Shown here piece by piece: positions 1 to 8,157 of a stretch of 64,000 bases of DNA. The notes beneath the pieces are model-generated. The model was not told the DNA's origin, did no database searches, and saw only the letters and a program-made list of their open reading frames with translations. Position numbers and translations under genes: made by a program. This DNA is from a virus: IMG/VR virus record IMGVR_UViG_3300009082_000018, positions 1 through 64,000 of that record; one strand, 5' to 3'. Each line of letters starts with the position of its first letter. Position 1 is the first letter of the stretch.

Positions 1-792
1 AACTGGTGCGACCGGACAAGCTGGTACCCCAGCTCTGTCTACGTCGAAGAGGAAGTCGCCACCGACAGTGGCGACCACACGACCTACAACCTCGCCCACC
101 AAGAGGTGATTGATACCTTCCACGGCAAGATCACGTTCGAGGATTTCCTGAAGGACGGCTCGAACCGCAGCTACCGGGTGGCAGTTACGGTCGATGACGT
201 GGCGAAGGTCGAACAGGACCCACACACGGGGTCCGGTGGCGACTTCACCGTGAACTACGCTCTCGGCAAGATCACGTTCCTCGCCGCGCTTCAGGGAACG
301 GAAGTGGTGAAGGTCACCTATCACTACGCCAACGGCAGCTCCTTCACCGTGGCCCCGATTGCGGGCAAGACGCTCGTGATCGAGAAGGTGGAGGTTCAGT
401 GCTCGGATGACCTGGAGATGCTCGACACGTTCGTCTTCCAGGCGTACGGGCTCGTGGACGTGTTTGCGCCCTACCTCATGGAGCCGCCGTACAACCTGCC
501 CTCGGGCACCAAGATCGCTCTCGGTGACCCGCTGAAGTACAAGACGATCAACGACATCATCAATGACAGCAATCACAGCTACCCCTCGTATCCAGCCATT
601 GGTGGTAGTGGGTGGCGGGCGAACAAGAAGCCGCTCTGGATCTTCGCCTGGGACTACGACGTGGGCAGCACCCTGCTCCACTCCAGCTACGGGATGGAAG
701 TCCGGATCAGCCTGGAGCACGAAACGAAGAGCGGGGGAACCAGTGCTACGGCGACGCTCTACTGCACGAGCGAGGACGAAGTTCTACCGTGA
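1..792 (+). CDS. Virion structural protein, 5' end outside window
   Basis: The reading frame is open from the first base of the window, so the gene starts upstream; an internal GTG at 106 is probably not the start. About 263 residues are visible. The protein is rich in beta-type sequence and lacks a signal peptide or membrane segment. A region around NYALGKITF resembles short beta-hairpin segments common in phage head or tail decoration proteins. I do not recognise the family. Its place just upstream of small accessory genes and the neck region suggests a virion part, but this is inference from context only. Confidence 0.75.
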   Translation, partial: NWCDRTSWYPSSVYVEEEVATDSGDHTTYNLAHQEVIDTFHGKITFEDFLKDGSNRSYRVAVTVDDVAKVEQDPHTGSGGDFTVNYALGKITFLAALQGTEVVKVTYHYANGSSFTVAPIAGKTLVIEKVEVQCSDDLEMLDTFVFQAYGLVDVFAPYLMEPPYNLPSGTKIALGDPLKYKTINDIINDSNHSYPSYPAIGGSGWRANKKPLWIFAWDYDVGSTLLHSSYGMEVRISLEHETKSGGTSATATLYCTSEDEVLP

Positions 793-798
793 GCTACG

Positions 799-1008
799 AT
801 GCCTGCTGCTTCGCTGTTCGTTGGGGGGAGATTGTGGCTAGTGGAAGATCTCCATTGTGGCTACATGGCGACGTGCCCTGTGACTCGCCTAGTGATCGTC
901 AGTGAGACGTTTCAAGGACTGGTCTACGATATTTGCGACGAGATGGGCATTGAAAGAGTGGAATTGACATCTTGCACTGGGACGGACAAGACGCCTGTGA
1001 AGGGCTAG
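799..1008 (+). CDS. Hypothetical small protein, start uncertain
   Basis: A 69-codon frame fills the space between the preceding virion gene and the membrane protein at 1013. There is no good ribosome binding site before the ATG at 799; a second in-frame ATG at 865 would give 47 residues ending in an acidic, plausible segment (YDICDEMGIERVEL). No domain is recognised. It may be a real small gene or untranslated spacer; the lack of a clear start keeps confidence low. Confidence 0.3.
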   Translation: MPAASLFVGGRLWLVEDLHCGYMATCPVTRLVIVSETFQGLVYDICDEMGIERVELTSCTGTDKTPVKG

Positions 1009-1012
1009 ACCT

Positions 1013-1348
1013 ATGACAGGGCAGCTTCCGAAGATCACCATCGCTCCGATATTCGACTTGTGGAGTTTGATCCACTTCGGCTTCTGGGCCTTCATCTCGA
1101 GCACAGTCGGTGCCTGTTGGGAGCCGCCGCTCTGGGTGCATCTGCTCTACACGCTGGTTGGGAGCTACATCTGGGAAGGGATCGAGTATCCCTTGCAGAG
1201 GAAGTACCCTGCCAGGTGGAGCTACCGTCTGGAGGGCAAGCTCAACGCCTTCGTCGGTGATCCGATCTCGAATCTTCTCGGAGCCGCCTTTGGGTGGTTC
1301 GTGGTGGCCTATTACCGGAAGCATTTCTGGGTTTGGAGGAAGAAGTGA
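1013..1348 (+). CDS. Small membrane protein
   Basis: The 111-residue protein has hydrophobic segments at about residues 12-32 and 37-53, and a third weaker one near 85-103, separated by a basic loop, so it is probably an inner membrane protein with two or three passes. The start ATG is preceded by AAGGG at a normal distance. It is unlike a classical holin because it has many aromatic residues and a long polar middle. It heads a run of small genes that ends in a holin-like protein. The family is unknown to me. Confidence 0.6.
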   Translation: MTGQLPKITIAPIFDLWSLIHFGFWAFISSTVGACWEPPLWVHLLYTLVGSYIWEGIEYPLQRKYPARWSYRLEGKLNAFVGDPISNLLGAAFGWFVVAYYRKHFWVWRKK

Positions 1349-1351
1349 GCC

Positions 1352-1555
1352 GTGACCCAAAAACGACTCATTGTACGGATCCTCTGGGAGTGCCCATGGT
1401 GCGGGAAGCTCTGGACTCAGAAGCCGACACCCCGGTCGACATGCCCCACATGTCATGCCGTTGTGGGGGAAAGGGGCTGGGCATCACGGTCGGGTTCTCC
1501 ACCACCAACAAGTGGATCTCCAGAATCATCCGATGGATCACTGGTGGTAAAATGA
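1352..1555 (+). CDS. Zinc-ribbon small protein (or N-terminal part of next gene)
   Basis: The frame starts at a GTG four bases after the previous stop. Residues 14-36 hold two CxxC knuckles, CPWC and CPTC, spaced as in a zinc ribbon. After about residue 45 the sequence becomes low in complexity (SRSGSPPPTSGSPESS), which is what an out-of-frame translation of the following hydrolase gene looks like. Either this is a short zinc-ribbon protein whose tail overlaps the next gene, or the ribosome changes frame in the G-rich stretch near 1465-1482 and joins it to the hydrolase. I cannot decide between these from sequence alone. Confidence 0.5.
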   Translation: MTQKRLIVRILWECPWCGKLWTQKPTPRSTCPTCHAVVGERGWASRSGSPPPTSGSPESSDGSLVVK

Positions 1556-1995
1556 GCCATGCCTGGATCGCCTACGACGACTTCACGCTCGGCCTGCGGA
1601 TGGTGATGCAGGCTGAGGCGTGGGCGTTTGAGGTCCGACCGTGGCAGCGGTGGATCAAAGAGAACAAGTGGGTGGCTGAGTTCCGGATGATTGGTGGTCG
1701 TCAGCATGTGGCTTTGCGGAAGAGAGCCCGTGACCTGGGGGCGAAGTACGACTGGGCTTCCGGATTGTGCGTGGGTATCTCTGCGTGGTTCAAGCGCTGG
1801 ATCAAGTCCGGGTTCAGCTTTCGACCTAGTCGCACCCCAAAGAGATTGATGTGCTCCGAGGCCGTCGTGCGCTTCCTGAAGGACGCCGGGTGTCATAGTG
1901 TCTCCGATCTAGACGAAGAGCTGACATCCCCTGCAGAGCTGTACGACGTTGTGAGAAGCTCAAACGACTTCATGCCGGTGAGACGTCATGGCTGA
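1441..1995 (+). CDS. NlpC/P60-like (YiiX/YebB type) cysteine hydrolase
   Basis: The 184-residue frame from the ATG at 1441 shows the permuted papain-like arrangement of YiiX/YebB proteins: a His in KMSHAWIAYDD (His40), an acidic residue after it in MQAEAW (Glu59) and a Cys in RLMCSEAVVRF (Cys138), with a closing DLTSPAELYDV-like segment (ELTSPAELYDV). Members cut amide or ester bonds in cell-wall peptides or lipids. The frame is open further upstream, to 1294, but that part has no family features, and ATGs at 1441 and 1450 fit the domain start better. It lies among small membrane genes, so a role in wall opening or lysis is possible but inferred. The start overlaps the zinc-ribbon frame. Confidence 0.7.
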   Translation: MPHMSCRCGGKGLGITVGFSTTNKWISRIIRWITGGKMSHAWIAYDDFTLGLRMVMQAEAWAFEVRPWQRWIKENKWVAEFRMIGGRQHVALRKRARDLGAKYDWASGLCVGISAWFKRWIKSGFSFRPSRTPKRLMCSEAVVRFLKDAGCHSVSDLDEELTSPAELYDVVRSSNDFMPVRRHG

Positions 1996-2266
1996 TACTC
2001 CTAAGAAACGAAAGACGGCTCCTACACAAGAGTTGTTCGCAAAGGTGATGGCTAAGTTGGAACGGCAAGACAAGCGCCTCAAGGTAATTGAGACACAACA
2101 GACCTTGATGCTCTCCTCCCTTCAGCGGCAGGGGCAGTTAACGGAGGACGTTAACCGTCGCTGCATGGAGAAACTTGGCCTGAAGTGCCCACTAGTGGAA
2201 GATGACGAAGATAACGGTACTGGCGCAGAAGATAATGGCAAGAATCTGTCAATAGTGGAGCAGTAA
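1988..2266 (+). CDS. Small coiled-coil protein
   Basis: The protein has 92 residues. A basic N-terminus is followed by a heptad-like helical region at about residues 12-52 and an acidic tail rich in Asp, Glu and Asn. There is no membrane segment. Its start overlaps the end of the hydrolase gene by 8 bases and its stop is two bases before the next ATG, so the genes are likely translated together. No family is recognised. Confidence 0.6.
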   Translation: MADTPKKRKTAPTQELFAKVMAKLERQDKRLKVIETQQTLMLSSLQRQGQLTEDVNRRCMEKLGLKCPLVEDDEDNGTGAEDNGKNLSIVEQ

Positions 2267-2268
2267 AC

Positions 2269-2502
2269 ATGGATGCGGCACTTGGACCAGTAATCTCTGC
2301 GCTTCTCAAGATGGGGGCACCTTGGGTGATCACTGCTGTGTTCGTTATGCTTTTTTGGGCAGAGAGGACTCAGAAGGATGCTTTGGCCAATAGGCTATAT
2401 GATCTAGGTATGGCCATGGTCAAGACCAACACCGAGATGGGTCTAACTCTGAGAAAAGTAGAACACGATATTGAGGAGATTCGGAGGAATGACCATGAGT
2501 GA
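2269..2502 (+). CDS. Holin-like small membrane protein
   Basis: The 77-residue protein has one strong hydrophobic segment at about residues 13-31 (PWVITAVFVMLFWAE) followed by a charged helical tail with heptad spacing. This one-pass layout with a cytoplasmic coiled coil is seen in some small phage holins and holin partners. The gene begins two bases after the previous stop and overlaps the next start. The function is inferred from size and topology only; another LLH-type holin candidate lies at 30391. Confidence 0.5.
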   Translation: MDAALGPVISALLKMGAPWVITAVFVMLFWAERTQKDALANRLYDLGMAMVKTNTEMGLTLRKVEHDIEEIRRNDHE

Positions 2503-2878
2503 TCCGAAAGACGACGAAACTTCTATTGGATCAATACTGATGGCCATGGGGGCGGTCACAGTGGAGCAGCTTAAGGTTGCCGTAGAAGAACAGAAGATCG
2601 CTTCGGAAGATGTTCTTCTGGGCAAAATCATGGTAGCTTCTGGTTGCATATCGCCTGAGCAGCTTGAGGTGGCTCTCAGTGCTCAGGCTGGTCTTCGTAG
2701 CAAGAAGAATGTGAAACGGGCTTACGCCCAAGCATCCATTGCAGAGAGTAGCGGAGCTGTAGTGGTAGGAATCGCATCGTTGGTTAGGAAGCAGTCTGAG
2801 ATAACTCGTAAGAGCAGAACGGGTCAGGACTACCCGGCTGTCACTGACGATATGATCTGCAAAATGAGAAAGCCATAG
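2495..2878 (+). CDS. MshEN/GspE N-terminal-like domain protein
   Basis: A GGAGG at 2483-2487 stands seven bases before the ATG at 2495, which is why this start is chosen over the earlier TTG and ATG. The 127-residue protein carries two repeats of a short helical pattern, IGSILMAMGAVTVEQLKVAV and LGKIMVASGCISPEQLEVAL. This is the pattern of the N-terminal domain of type II secretion and pilus ATPases (MshEN), some of which bind cyclic di-GMP. Here the domain stands alone without an ATPase. The C-terminal half is basic and unassigned. Ligand binding is not shown by the sequence. Confidence 0.6.
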   Translation: MSDPKDDETSIGSILMAMGAVTVEQLKVAVEEQKIASEDVLLGKIMVASGCISPEQLEVALSAQAGLRSKKNVKRAYAQASIAESSGAVVVGIASLVRKQSEITRKSRTGQDYPAVTDDMICKMRKP

Positions 2879-3307
2879 ATGTCATTCGGACCTACAGTAC
2901 AAATTCAGTCCGGCGCCAAGGAGCCGATTGTTGTCATGGTCGTTGACAACAACGGTGATCCTATTGCTGGCTTGATTGACATCAAGCTAAAGGTGCGGCG
3001 CAACAGCGACGGATTCTACTTGGATTGGTCCGACAACATCTTCAAGGCCACCGTGACCCAGTTGCTGCAGGCCCTAGACGAGATCTCGGCGACCTTCAGC
3101 CCAGGGGAATATCACCTTAGTACTGTCACCCACATCGATGGATTCGACACGTCCACGTTTGCTGGAGCGCTGCCGGAAGAGGTGTACTTTTTCACAGCGG
3201 TTCAGGACGGTGGCAGTACTGCTGCCAACGTCCCTCAAATTGGCGAGATCAAGGTCGGCGGGTACGTCGACAATGTTGTTGAAGATCGGCTGCCCGTGAT
3301 CTTTTAG
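2879..3307 (+). CDS. Virion protein with Ig-like N-terminal part
   Basis: The 142-residue protein starts with a segment like those in Ig-fold or carbohydrate-binding phage decoration proteins (IVVMVVDNNGDPIAGL). It begins immediately after the preceding stop codon. Together with the next gene it forms a pair of beta-rich proteins ahead of larger neck candidates. No enzymatic motif, signal or membrane segment is present. A structural role is inferred from composition and position. Confidence 0.6.
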   Translation: MSFGPTVQIQSGAKEPIVVMVVDNNGDPIAGLIDIKLKVRRNSDGFYLDWSDNIFKATVTQLLQALDEISATFSPGEYHLSTVTHIDGFDTSTFAGALPEEVYFFTAVQDGGSTAANVPQIGEIKVGGYVDNVVEDRLPVIF

Positions 3308-3316
3308 GAGAGGACC

Positions 3317-3952
3317 ATGTCCTATATCGCAGTGCTTCAAGGGGTTCCAACGTGGCTGCCGTTCGTTGCCGCCGATGTCAACACCGGAGCGCCTCGAGTT
3401 GGGATCACTTTCAGCCAGGTGGACGTAGCCTATAAGAAGGCCACTGATCCAAGTTTCATTCTCAAGCTTCTCTCGGGTCCTGATTTTCGAGAGAACGGCA
3501 ACGGTGTCTACGAGATTTTGTTCTCATCGGGTGAGCTGGCAGTAGTTGGCTCATTCATTTTCGTGGTGAATGGAAACGGATCGCTGCCGTCGCCGCCTAT
3601 TCGGCAGGCTCTCACCCAAGCGGTTGTCCAGTCGTCCAGTACCTACACACCTGGCACAATCAGTCTCAACACCAACATCCTCACGGGAAACCTGGTTGAT
3701 CTGAAAGGTGTGGCCATGGTGGGTGAGGCAGTCAGCGCCCGATTGCTACAGGCGCCTGGCATCTTGGGGACGAACCCCAATCGTGGTGGTGTCGGAACCC
3801 AGATTGTGGCTGCGAAAACAGATCAGGCTGGGTTCTTCGCCCTCGAGGTGATTCAGGGTTCAGTGATTGATGTGGTGATCCCAAGCATCAACTACAGGCG
3901 AACGCTGACTGTCCCTAGCAACGCGACAGACAAGCTGTTCGACATTCCATAG
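3317..3952 (+). CDS. Virion structural protein
   Basis: The 211-residue protein is beta-rich; its N-terminal half (WLPFVAADVNTGAPRVGIT) resembles the preceding gene product in style, with repeated short strands and NG turns. The C-terminal half, from about residue 110, contains a segment like a carboxypeptidase-regulatory or CnaB-type beta sandwich (DLKGVAMVGEAVSARLL and TDQAGFFALEV). GGAG stands six bases before the ATG. The exact virion role is unknown. Confidence 0.6.
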   Translation: MSYIAVLQGVPTWLPFVAADVNTGAPRVGITFSQVDVAYKKATDPSFILKLLSGPDFRENGNGVYEILFSSGELAVVGSFIFVVNGNGSLPSPPIRQALTQAVVQSSSTYTPGTISLNTNILTGNLVDLKGVAMVGEAVSARLLQAPGILGTNPNRGGVGTQIVAAKTDQAGFFALEVIQGSVIDVVIPSINYRRTLTVPSNATDKLFDIP

Positions 3953-3961
3953 GACGGAACC

Positions 3962-5368
3962 ATGGCGGCCCCGACAAGCATCACTGTCAAGTTGGATCTC
4001 GACGAGTACAGCAAGTTCGAGAAAGACCGCCGCACGATGACGGTGACCTGGACTGCTGCGGGCGGCGGCGACATGAGTGGGCACGTTCTGAATCTGGAGC
4101 TTCGCAAAGCTCGTCGAGATCGTACGAGCGTGGCCTACACCAAGACCTTCGCGATTGTTGGCACTACTGACCCCGTATCTGGGACCTGGCTGATCAATTT
4201 GAAAGAGGATTGTGTCGATTCGGAGTTCATCAACACAATCCGTCGTGGGTACTACTTTGTTCGCGTCTCTCTGTCCACCAACGTGGCTGTCTATGGAGAT
4301 TCGCCCGATGTTCCGATCTCCATTATGACTCCTGCGTTCCTACAGCAACAGTTCCTTTTTGGACTGCCGCTGGAGGCACGCGAACAGAAGATGGTCAAAT
4401 TTCAACCCACTAACATCTCAGGTGTGGAAATCATCGAGGCCAGCCAGAGCCATCCCGTTGGGTTCTGCGCACTGACTTACGTGTACAACGATCCTCCAAC
4501 GCAGCGTCAGTTGTCTTGGGGCGCCGGCCCGCTGGTCTCGATCACAGCACCAGGAAGGTACTTGCTGAAGTACGATTGCAACGGATCGGACTACATCGTG
4601 GTCCAGATTCGAAGTCTCTCAGCGTTGCCAACAGCGGGAGCCACCGACGATCTCTATATGTCGCATGCAAAGATCACTGACGCCATGATGCGCAGGTGGA
4701 TTGAACAGGCGTGTGACTGGTTGGAGAACGACAAGATCGCTGGAGTGTTCCTTGAACCAACCAGGCTGGTCACTGATGTGGTTCTTCCTGGCAACGTGAT
4801 CCCAGATTGGGATTTGATCATTCCGCCCATCACCTATTACCAGATGACGGCGGCCAAGTGGATCGACATCCTCTTTCCGTACATGAGCCTTCTGAGGCTG
4901 AATCGGCTCTTCGGAAAGATCGCCAACACTGAAGTGATCAATATTTCCCTGGACTGGATTGAAATCTCGGAGAAGAACGGTTTGGTGCAGCTGATTCCGT
5001 TCAACTCTTCCACGTCCAATCAGTTCCTGGGCATGGTGTGGGTGTCTGCCTTGAGCGGACCCATCGAGCTTCCTAACTTCTGGCACTTCGATGCCATTGC
5101 CGGCTTGCGAGATGTCGATCCGATCCTAATCGAGATCATAGGCAAGAAGGCTGCAATGGATGCTCTCACGCAGGCGGGGCACGCCTACCGAGGAGGCTTC
5201 TCGAGCCAGTCCATTTCACGCGATGGTGTGTCGGAGAGCGTATCCTACACAGCCAGTGCCATCTACGGGATCTACGCAGCAACTATTGAGGATTACAACA
5301 AATTCCTCAACCGGGAGATCAAACAGATCAAGGGTAGGTACCGAGGCTTGAACGTGGTGGTGCTGTAA
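3962..5368 (+). CDS. Large virion protein, neck or connector candidate
   Basis: The protein has 468 residues. The first 140 residues are beta-sandwich-like. Residues 150-460 are mixed alpha/beta, with a helical C-terminus (EIIGKKAAMDALTQAGHAYRGG, then SYTASAIYGIYAATIEDYNKFL) that ends in a basic KQIKGRYRG tail. It lies in the order virion proteins, this gene, neck candidates, sheath, which is where head-tail connector components are usually found. No family match can be claimed. GGA(C)GG lies a few bases before the ATG. Confidence 0.55.
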   Translation: MAAPTSITVKLDLDEYSKFEKDRRTMTVTWTAAGGGDMSGHVLNLELRKARRDRTSVAYTKTFAIVGTTDPVSGTWLINLKEDCVDSEFINTIRRGYYFVRVSLSTNVAVYGDSPDVPISIMTPAFLQQQFLFGLPLEAREQKMVKFQPTNISGVEIIEASQSHPVGFCALTYVYNDPPTQRQLSWGAGPLVSITAPGRYLLKYDCNGSDYIVVQIRSLSALPTAGATDDLYMSHAKITDAMMRRWIEQACDWLENDKIAGVFLEPTRLVTDVVLPGNVIPDWDLIIPPITYYQMTAAKWIDILFPYMSLLRLNRLFGKIANTEVINISLDWIEISEKNGLVQLIPFNSSTSNQFLGMVWVSALSGPIELPNFWHFDAIAGLRDVDPILIEIIGKKAAMDALTQAGHAYRGGFSSQSISRDGVSESVSYTASAIYGIYAATIEDYNKFLNREIKQIKGRYRGLNVVVL

Positions 5369-5408
5369 TTGTTGCCTGGGATTTCAACTACTTTATAATG
5401 GCGGACCA

Positions 5409-6194
5409 ATGGCACCTCGTGGATCAGGATTAGGGATCGACTGGAACTTTCCAGTTCATCACGGGCTCATCGATGAACGCGGGGAAACCGTGATCCACGA
5501 GATCGGTCTGCGCTGCACGTGTCTCAACGAAGACACCATGGCCGGCGAGATTGAGCAGACTCATGTTCCCAGGAAACGAGTGACATTCCGCTGCGATATC
5601 TGTGGCGGAATGGGACTCATCTACAGGGATCCTAAGAAGATCGTCGCTCTCGTCACAGGGATCTCGGAGGACTACTCGAGAGACGAACAGGGTTGGCTCA
5701 GCCCTGGTGACTGTCTGATGTCTCCGCATCCCGAGTACATAGTCAGCGCCGGAGATAGGATTACCTTCACCTGGACGCAGCCGATTCCAGATGGACAAGT
5801 GATCGTGCGGGGAGCTGGAACCTTCAGCGACAACAGCACCAGGAAGACCGAGATCGATGAGTCAGAAGATCGACTTTGGTACCATGCTGCAAAGAGCCTG
5901 TGGTGCGAAGATCGAAATGGAAAGATCTACCAGCCCAACGGTGACTTTGTCCTGGATGGCAGCAAGGTGATCCGGTGGGTCGGGAACCGACCCAACCTGA
6001 ATACGCCTTACACCATCAAGTACGAGGCCTACATCGAGTGGAAGGTCTTCACTCCATCTGGGGCCAGAAGAGATCGTGACAGGGACCTGGGAGATCGCGT
6101 CTATCTCCGCAAGAGTCACCTCGTCAACCCAAACGACAACCCGCAGGTGCGAACAGAGGACCGCATTCGCTTCTGCGCCAGGCTGGGATGCTGA
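5409..6194 (+). CDS. Virion protein with Cys-rich N-terminal knuckle
   Basis: The 261-residue protein has a possible zinc site formed by CTC near residue 36 and CDICGG near residue 60, then a beta-rich body. The body contains a long Arg/Asp-rich stretch (RRDRDRDLGDRVYLRKSHL) close to the end. It overlaps the next gene by seven bases (TGATG-type overlap). Position between the large connector candidate and the HK97-gp10-like gene suggests head completion or neck function, but the family is not recognised. Confidence 0.55.
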   Translation: MAPRGSGLGIDWNFPVHHGLIDERGETVIHEIGLRCTCLNEDTMAGEIEQTHVPRKRVTFRCDICGGMGLIYRDPKKIVALVTGISEDYSRDEQGWLSPGDCLMSPHPEYIVSAGDRITFTWTQPIPDGQVIVRGAGTFSDNSTRKTEIDESEDRLWYHAAKSLWCEDRNGKIYQPNGDFVLDGSKVIRWVGNRPNLNTPYTIKYEAYIEWKVFTPSGARRDRDRDLGDRVYLRKSHLVNPNDNPQVRTEDRIRFCARLGC

Positions 6195-6826
6195 TGGTCG
6201 AAACCCACATCAATATCAAGATCGAAGTAGATCTTGGTGAGATCGGGAAGACGATCGAGAAAGCTGCCAGCGATGCTTTGAAGCAGCTGGCGACCCAGGC
6301 CTATGAGGAGTGGCAGTCTGAGGCAGGCCGCCGGCTGAAGACTACACGTCGCCGCTATCAGGATGCCCTCCACTGGACGATGAAGAGCGATACCGAAGCT
6401 GAGATCACTCTCTTCGCCAGAGACAAGAAAACGAACTGGATCGTTACAGCTTTGGAACGTGGTGTTGGGCCGTACTCGATCCGTGATGCTGCATTGAAGA
6501 AGGCCAAGCTCCAAACCAGTCGGACGATGAGCGACAAGCAGCGACGTGCCATGTTTGCCTACCTGGCCAGCGTAGGTCGATTGGGTCTTCCGCCGACTCC
6601 GTTTGCAGACATCCCGTTTCGCTCGCAAGGATCACTTGAGCAAGGTGATCCAAATTCTTGGAGGCGTATCTCCAAGAACACGAAACCTGGAAGTTGGAAA
6701 CATCCAGGCTTCAAGCCTGGTGGATCGGGTGGTCCTGGACCTCTGCGGCCAGCGATCGTGGAGTACATCCAGAAAACAGCAGGCGACATCTTCACGCAGG
6801 TGTTCGCTTCAAGGATGAAGGCATGA
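6188..6826 (+). CDS. Tail completion/neck protein, HK97 gp10-like in layout
   Basis: The 212-residue protein begins with a strand-helix pattern (INIKIEVDLGEIGKTIEKAASDALKQLATQAYEEW) and ends with a helix after a Gly/Pro-rich linker. This layout is common to small head-tail joining proteins of the gp10/gpS type. Two starts are possible, ATG at 6188 or ATG at 6194 inside the overlap with the previous stop. The next gene starts by an ATGA overlap. Assignment rests on layout and gene order. Confidence 0.5.
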   Translation: MLMVETHINIKIEVDLGEIGKTIEKAASDALKQLATQAYEEWQSEAGRRLKTTRRRYQDALHWTMKSDTEAEITLFARDKKTNWIVTALERGVGPYSIRDAALKKAKLQTSRTMSDKQRRAMFAYLASVGRLGLPPTPFADIPFRSQGSLEQGDPNSWRRISKNTKPGSWKHPGFKPGGSGGPGPLRPAIVEYIQKTAGDIFTQVFASRMKA

Positions 6827-7875
6827 GCATCCTTCCAGAGTATGTCCTGCAGCAGGCTCTCGTGCGCGGTGTGCGGGCATTCCGTGAAGACCAGACCCTT
6901 GTGCAGATGCTGTTCCGGAATCTCCATCAAGAAGACGTGATGGGATTGATCAAATTCCTTCGCGATAACACGATTGACATCGCGTTGAATTATCCTGAAG
7001 CACCGATCTCTGTTCCGGCTATTGTGATCACTCTCAAGAACGAGACAGAGAGCCAAGGCTTTCTTGGTGACGTACTGCAGCCTCCCAAGAGCATCAGAGC
7101 GACGGGGCACCCATTCCCGATGGAGGATGTAGAGGACCCAGCGGACGTACTGGGAGGTGGATCGGTCACAGACGTCGGTTTGAGCGATCAGCTTTTGGAG
7201 AGTCCGATTCAGGCTCTCGGTGGTACCTCTACTTCGCTCACGTTCTCTCTGCAGTCACCCTTCAAGATTTCTGATCCGTTTGAGGTGGACAACCTCCAGA
7301 TCAGGGTTCTTCAGGGTACAGGTGCCGGTCAAGTTCGACAGGTTTCTAGCATCACGCCGAATCAAGTGTCCGGTACGGTGGCAGTAGAAGTGGATGCAGC
7401 TTGGGGAACTCCTCCTGACAGCACGTCGATCTTCTCTTTCTTCACAAGAGACCCGTTTGGTGTCCAGGGTGAGCCATCCAAGCTCTACGACAAGTCATCT
7501 GTGATTGAACGTATTGGGGCCCACTACCGAGTTTCCTATCAGCTGCTCATTGGCGGCCCTAATGCCGAGATCACGTTGTTCCTGTACGCTATCGTGAAAG
7601 CGATCATGTTTGTCAACTACACCTATCTTCAGAAGAGCGGGTTCATCAACCTGAAGATGAGTGGAACTGACTTTGTGACGAAGCCTGAGTACTTTCCAAG
7701 TAGATCTTATGCTCGCGCTTTGATCATGGAGTTCGAGCATTCGTTCGATGTGTACCTGGAGGTTGCGGCTGTCAACAAGCTCAGACTGGACATTGGAGTC
7801 TACGATCCGAATGTTGGTGATGGTTCAGGCACGGAACGGGTCGTTTCGTCAGTTGAGTTTGATCTGAATCAATAA
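6823..7875 (+). CDS. Tail terminator/connector candidate
   Basis: The frame is open from 6658, but the ATG at 6823 overlaps the previous stop as ATGA and has AAGG just upstream, giving 350 residues. The N-terminus is helical (LPEYVLQQALVRGVRAFRED), the middle holds a beta insertion with the phrase GTGAGQVRQVSSI that is repeated in style in the sheath gene, and the C-terminus returns to a mixed fold. It is the last large gene before the sheath, the position of T4 gp15-type terminators. The role is inferred from order. Confidence 0.5.
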   Translation: MSILPEYVLQQALVRGVRAFREDQTLVQMLFRNLHQEDVMGLIKFLRDNTIDIALNYPEAPISVPAIVITLKNETESQGFLGDVLQPPKSIRATGHPFPMEDVEDPADVLGGGSVTDVGLSDQLLESPIQALGGTSTSLTFSLQSPFKISDPFEVDNLQIRVLQGTGAGQVRQVSSITPNQVSGTVAVEVDAAWGTPPDSTSIFSFFTRDPFGVQGEPSKLYDKSSVIERIGAHYRVSYQLLIGGPNAEITLFLYAIVKAIMFVNYTYLQKSGFINLKMSGTDFVTKPEYFPSRSYARALIMEFEHSFDVYLEVAAVNKLRLDIGVYDPNVGDGSGTERVVSSVEFDLNQ

Positions 7876-7887
7876 AGGAGACCGGTC

Positions 7888-8139
7888 ATGGCGACGAAAG
7901 TAGTTCGCAGTGAAAGCACGACGACCGAAGCTCCGGCTCCTTCTGCCTCGAACAGGTCGGAGGAAGTCGTTGCCCAGAAGTCGTCACAGCCCGTTGATCC
8001 CCCGATGCTTGTGACTTTCGATCGGTGGTTTGCGGCCAAGAAGTACAAGCCCCACTGGAAGGATGGGATGTTGGCCTTCACCAACACCGATGGTCGAAAG
8101 ACCATGGAAGAGTGGGACTCCATCTTCAAGAAGTACTAA
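7888..8139 (+). CDS. Small conserved-looking phage protein upstream of sheath
   Basis: The 83-residue protein has a low-complexity Ser/Glu/Ala N-terminal half, followed by a compact region rich in aromatic and basic residues (VTFDRWFAAKKYKPHWKDGM) that ends EEWDSIFKKY. GGAG stands before the ATG. Small proteins with this WF..KPHWK type of core occur next to tail sheath genes in other large phages in my recollection, but I cannot give a family name. A tail or head assembly helper is plausible. Confidence 0.55.
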   Translation: MATKVVRSESTTTEAPAPSASNRSEEVVAQKSSQPVDPPMLVTFDRWFAAKKYKPHWKDGMLAFTNTDGRKTMEEWDSIFKKY

Positions 8140-8157
8140 CCAGGGTAGGAGCGAACA

